From Planctomycetia bacterium (GTDB lineage: Bacteria > Planctomycetota > Planctomycetia > Gemmatales > Gemmataceae), in the NCBI GenBank assembly GCA_025356615.1, contig JANXSH010000476.1, forward strand, positions 1 through 5,449: a stretch of 5,449 bases of DNA, in the 5' to 3' direction. This document shows, piece by piece, positions 4,913 through 5,449 of this stretch. The notes beneath the pieces are model-generated. The model was not told the origin of the DNA. It saw only the letters and a program-made list of their open reading frames with translations, and made no database searches. Numbering within the stretch: the stretch's first letter is position 1; each line of letters starts with the position of its first letter. The position numbers were made by a program, and so were the translations under genes.

Positions 4913-5449
4913 ATGGATGTGCTGGGTCTCGAAGACATCATCCCGCTCGAGGAGTTCGCCGGTAAGCGTCGCGAGTTCGCTTCCGCGCATCGGCGCTACC
5001 TCGATCGCTATCGCCGGGTCCGCCTCGGCCCCACCCTGACGCTCGTCTTCGAGAATCGGCAGACGCTCTGGTTCCGCGTCCAAGAGGTCCTTCGCCTCAC
5101 CCGGCTCTCCGAGAAGCGCCTCGTCGCGCAGCAACTCGAGGTATACAATCGCCTCCTGCCGGGACGGGATCGCCTCCAGGCGGCCCTCCTCATCGCCGTC
5201 GATGAGGCGCGAATGCGCGAGGATCTTGCCTTCTGGGCCGACCTACGCGGTGACCAGCTCACCCTACGACTCGGAGCCGTGTCCTACCCGGCCAACCTGC
5301 TGACGTGTCGCCCCGAAGACCGCTCGATCGGTGCGGCCCACTGGGTCCAGTTCGTTCTCGACCCCGAAGGCCGGTCCCTGCTCACCGCGCCGTCGAGCCA
5401 GGTGTCCCTGCGGATCGACCTGCCAGGCTACGCCCACGACAGCGGCCCG
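4913..5449 (+). CDS. DUF3501 family protein, cut by the window end
   Basis: The reading frame is open from the ATG at 4913 to the last base, giving 179 residues without a stop. It matches the DUF3501 family, whose members are usually a little under 200 residues, so only a short C-terminal part should be missing. Landmarks are LEDIIPLEEFAGKRREF at the N-terminus, then VRLGPTLTLVFENRQTLWFRV and QEVLR, then QQLEVYNRLLPGRDRLQAAL, and finally GAAHWVQFVLDPEG. These correspond to the family's '..P.LTLLFENR.T...Q..EMLR', 'E...YN.L.P....L.A.L' and '.AVHYL.F.L' blocks. The biochemical role is unknown. In other bacteria the gene often sits with rubrerythrin and Fe-S oxidoreductase genes, which suggests redox or stress work, but none of these is visible here. 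GGAG (4903-4906) lies six bases before the ATG. No signal peptide is seen, so it is probably cytoplasmic. Confidence 0.88.
   Translation, partial: MDVLGLEDIIPLEEFAGKRREFASAHRRYLDRYRRVRLGPTLTLVFENRQTLWFRVQEVLRLTRLSEKRLVAQQLEVYNRLLPGRDRLQAALLIAVDEARMREDLAFWADLRGDQLTLRLGAVSYPANLLTCRPEDRSIGAAHWVQFVLDPEGRSLLTAPSSQVSLRIDLPGYAHDSGP

Overview
The window looks like a chromosomal segment of a GC-rich planctomycete, most likely from the Gemmataceae/Gemmatales. Three things point there. The first is a secreted leucine-rich-repeat (LRR) protein built from near-regular 24-residue 'L..L.L..T.VTDAGL..L..L' repeats. The second is a pair of lineage-flavoured secreted proteins with no well-known domain. The third is an intergenic repeat rich in C/G runs (CCCCACCCCCC / GGGGGGTGGGG) of a kind I recall from these genomes. 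The assignment is inference from protein style and base composition; no marker gene is present.

Layout from left to right: (1) bases 1-123, a T/C-rich, low-GC intergenic stretch with short tandem repeats of TTCTCTGTG type; (2) 124-1311, minus strand, secreted LRR protein; (3) 1312-1619, an intergenic region dominated by a perfect 95-bp inverted repeat (1343-1437 and 1482-1576, 44-bp spacer), each arm carrying a four-tract G-quadruplex motif and its own small hairpin; (4) 1620-1928, minus strand, a small DUF433 protein (antitoxin-like family) with no toxin partner next to it; (5) 2007-3182, minus strand, a secreted protein of unknown function with an N/P/Y/T/G-rich segment and a helical or coiled-coil part; (6) 3183-3395, a divergent promoter region with several short inverted repeats; (7) 3396-4802, plus strand, a secreted two-part protein (beta-rich N-terminal half, HEAT-like helical C-terminal half); (8) 4803-4912, a gap with a promoter-like TTGACA box; (9) 4913 to the window end, plus strand, a DUF3501 protein cut by the window edge.

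The genes do not form an obvious pathway. The three larger complete genes encode exported proteins, two of them built on repeat or helical scaffolds typical of interaction proteins. The minus-strand genes 2007-3182 and 1620-1928 are 78 bp apart and could be co-transcribed. The large inverted repeat then separates them from the LRR gene, so any read-through message would carry a very stable hairpin just upstream of the LRR ribosome binding site. Four of the five genes have a clear Shine-Dalgarno sequence 6-7 nt before the start; the gene at 3396 does not.

The most noteworthy item is the perfect 95-bp inverted repeat with mirrored G-quadruplex motifs. I do not see a convincing new multi-gene system. 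The remaining observations are modest.
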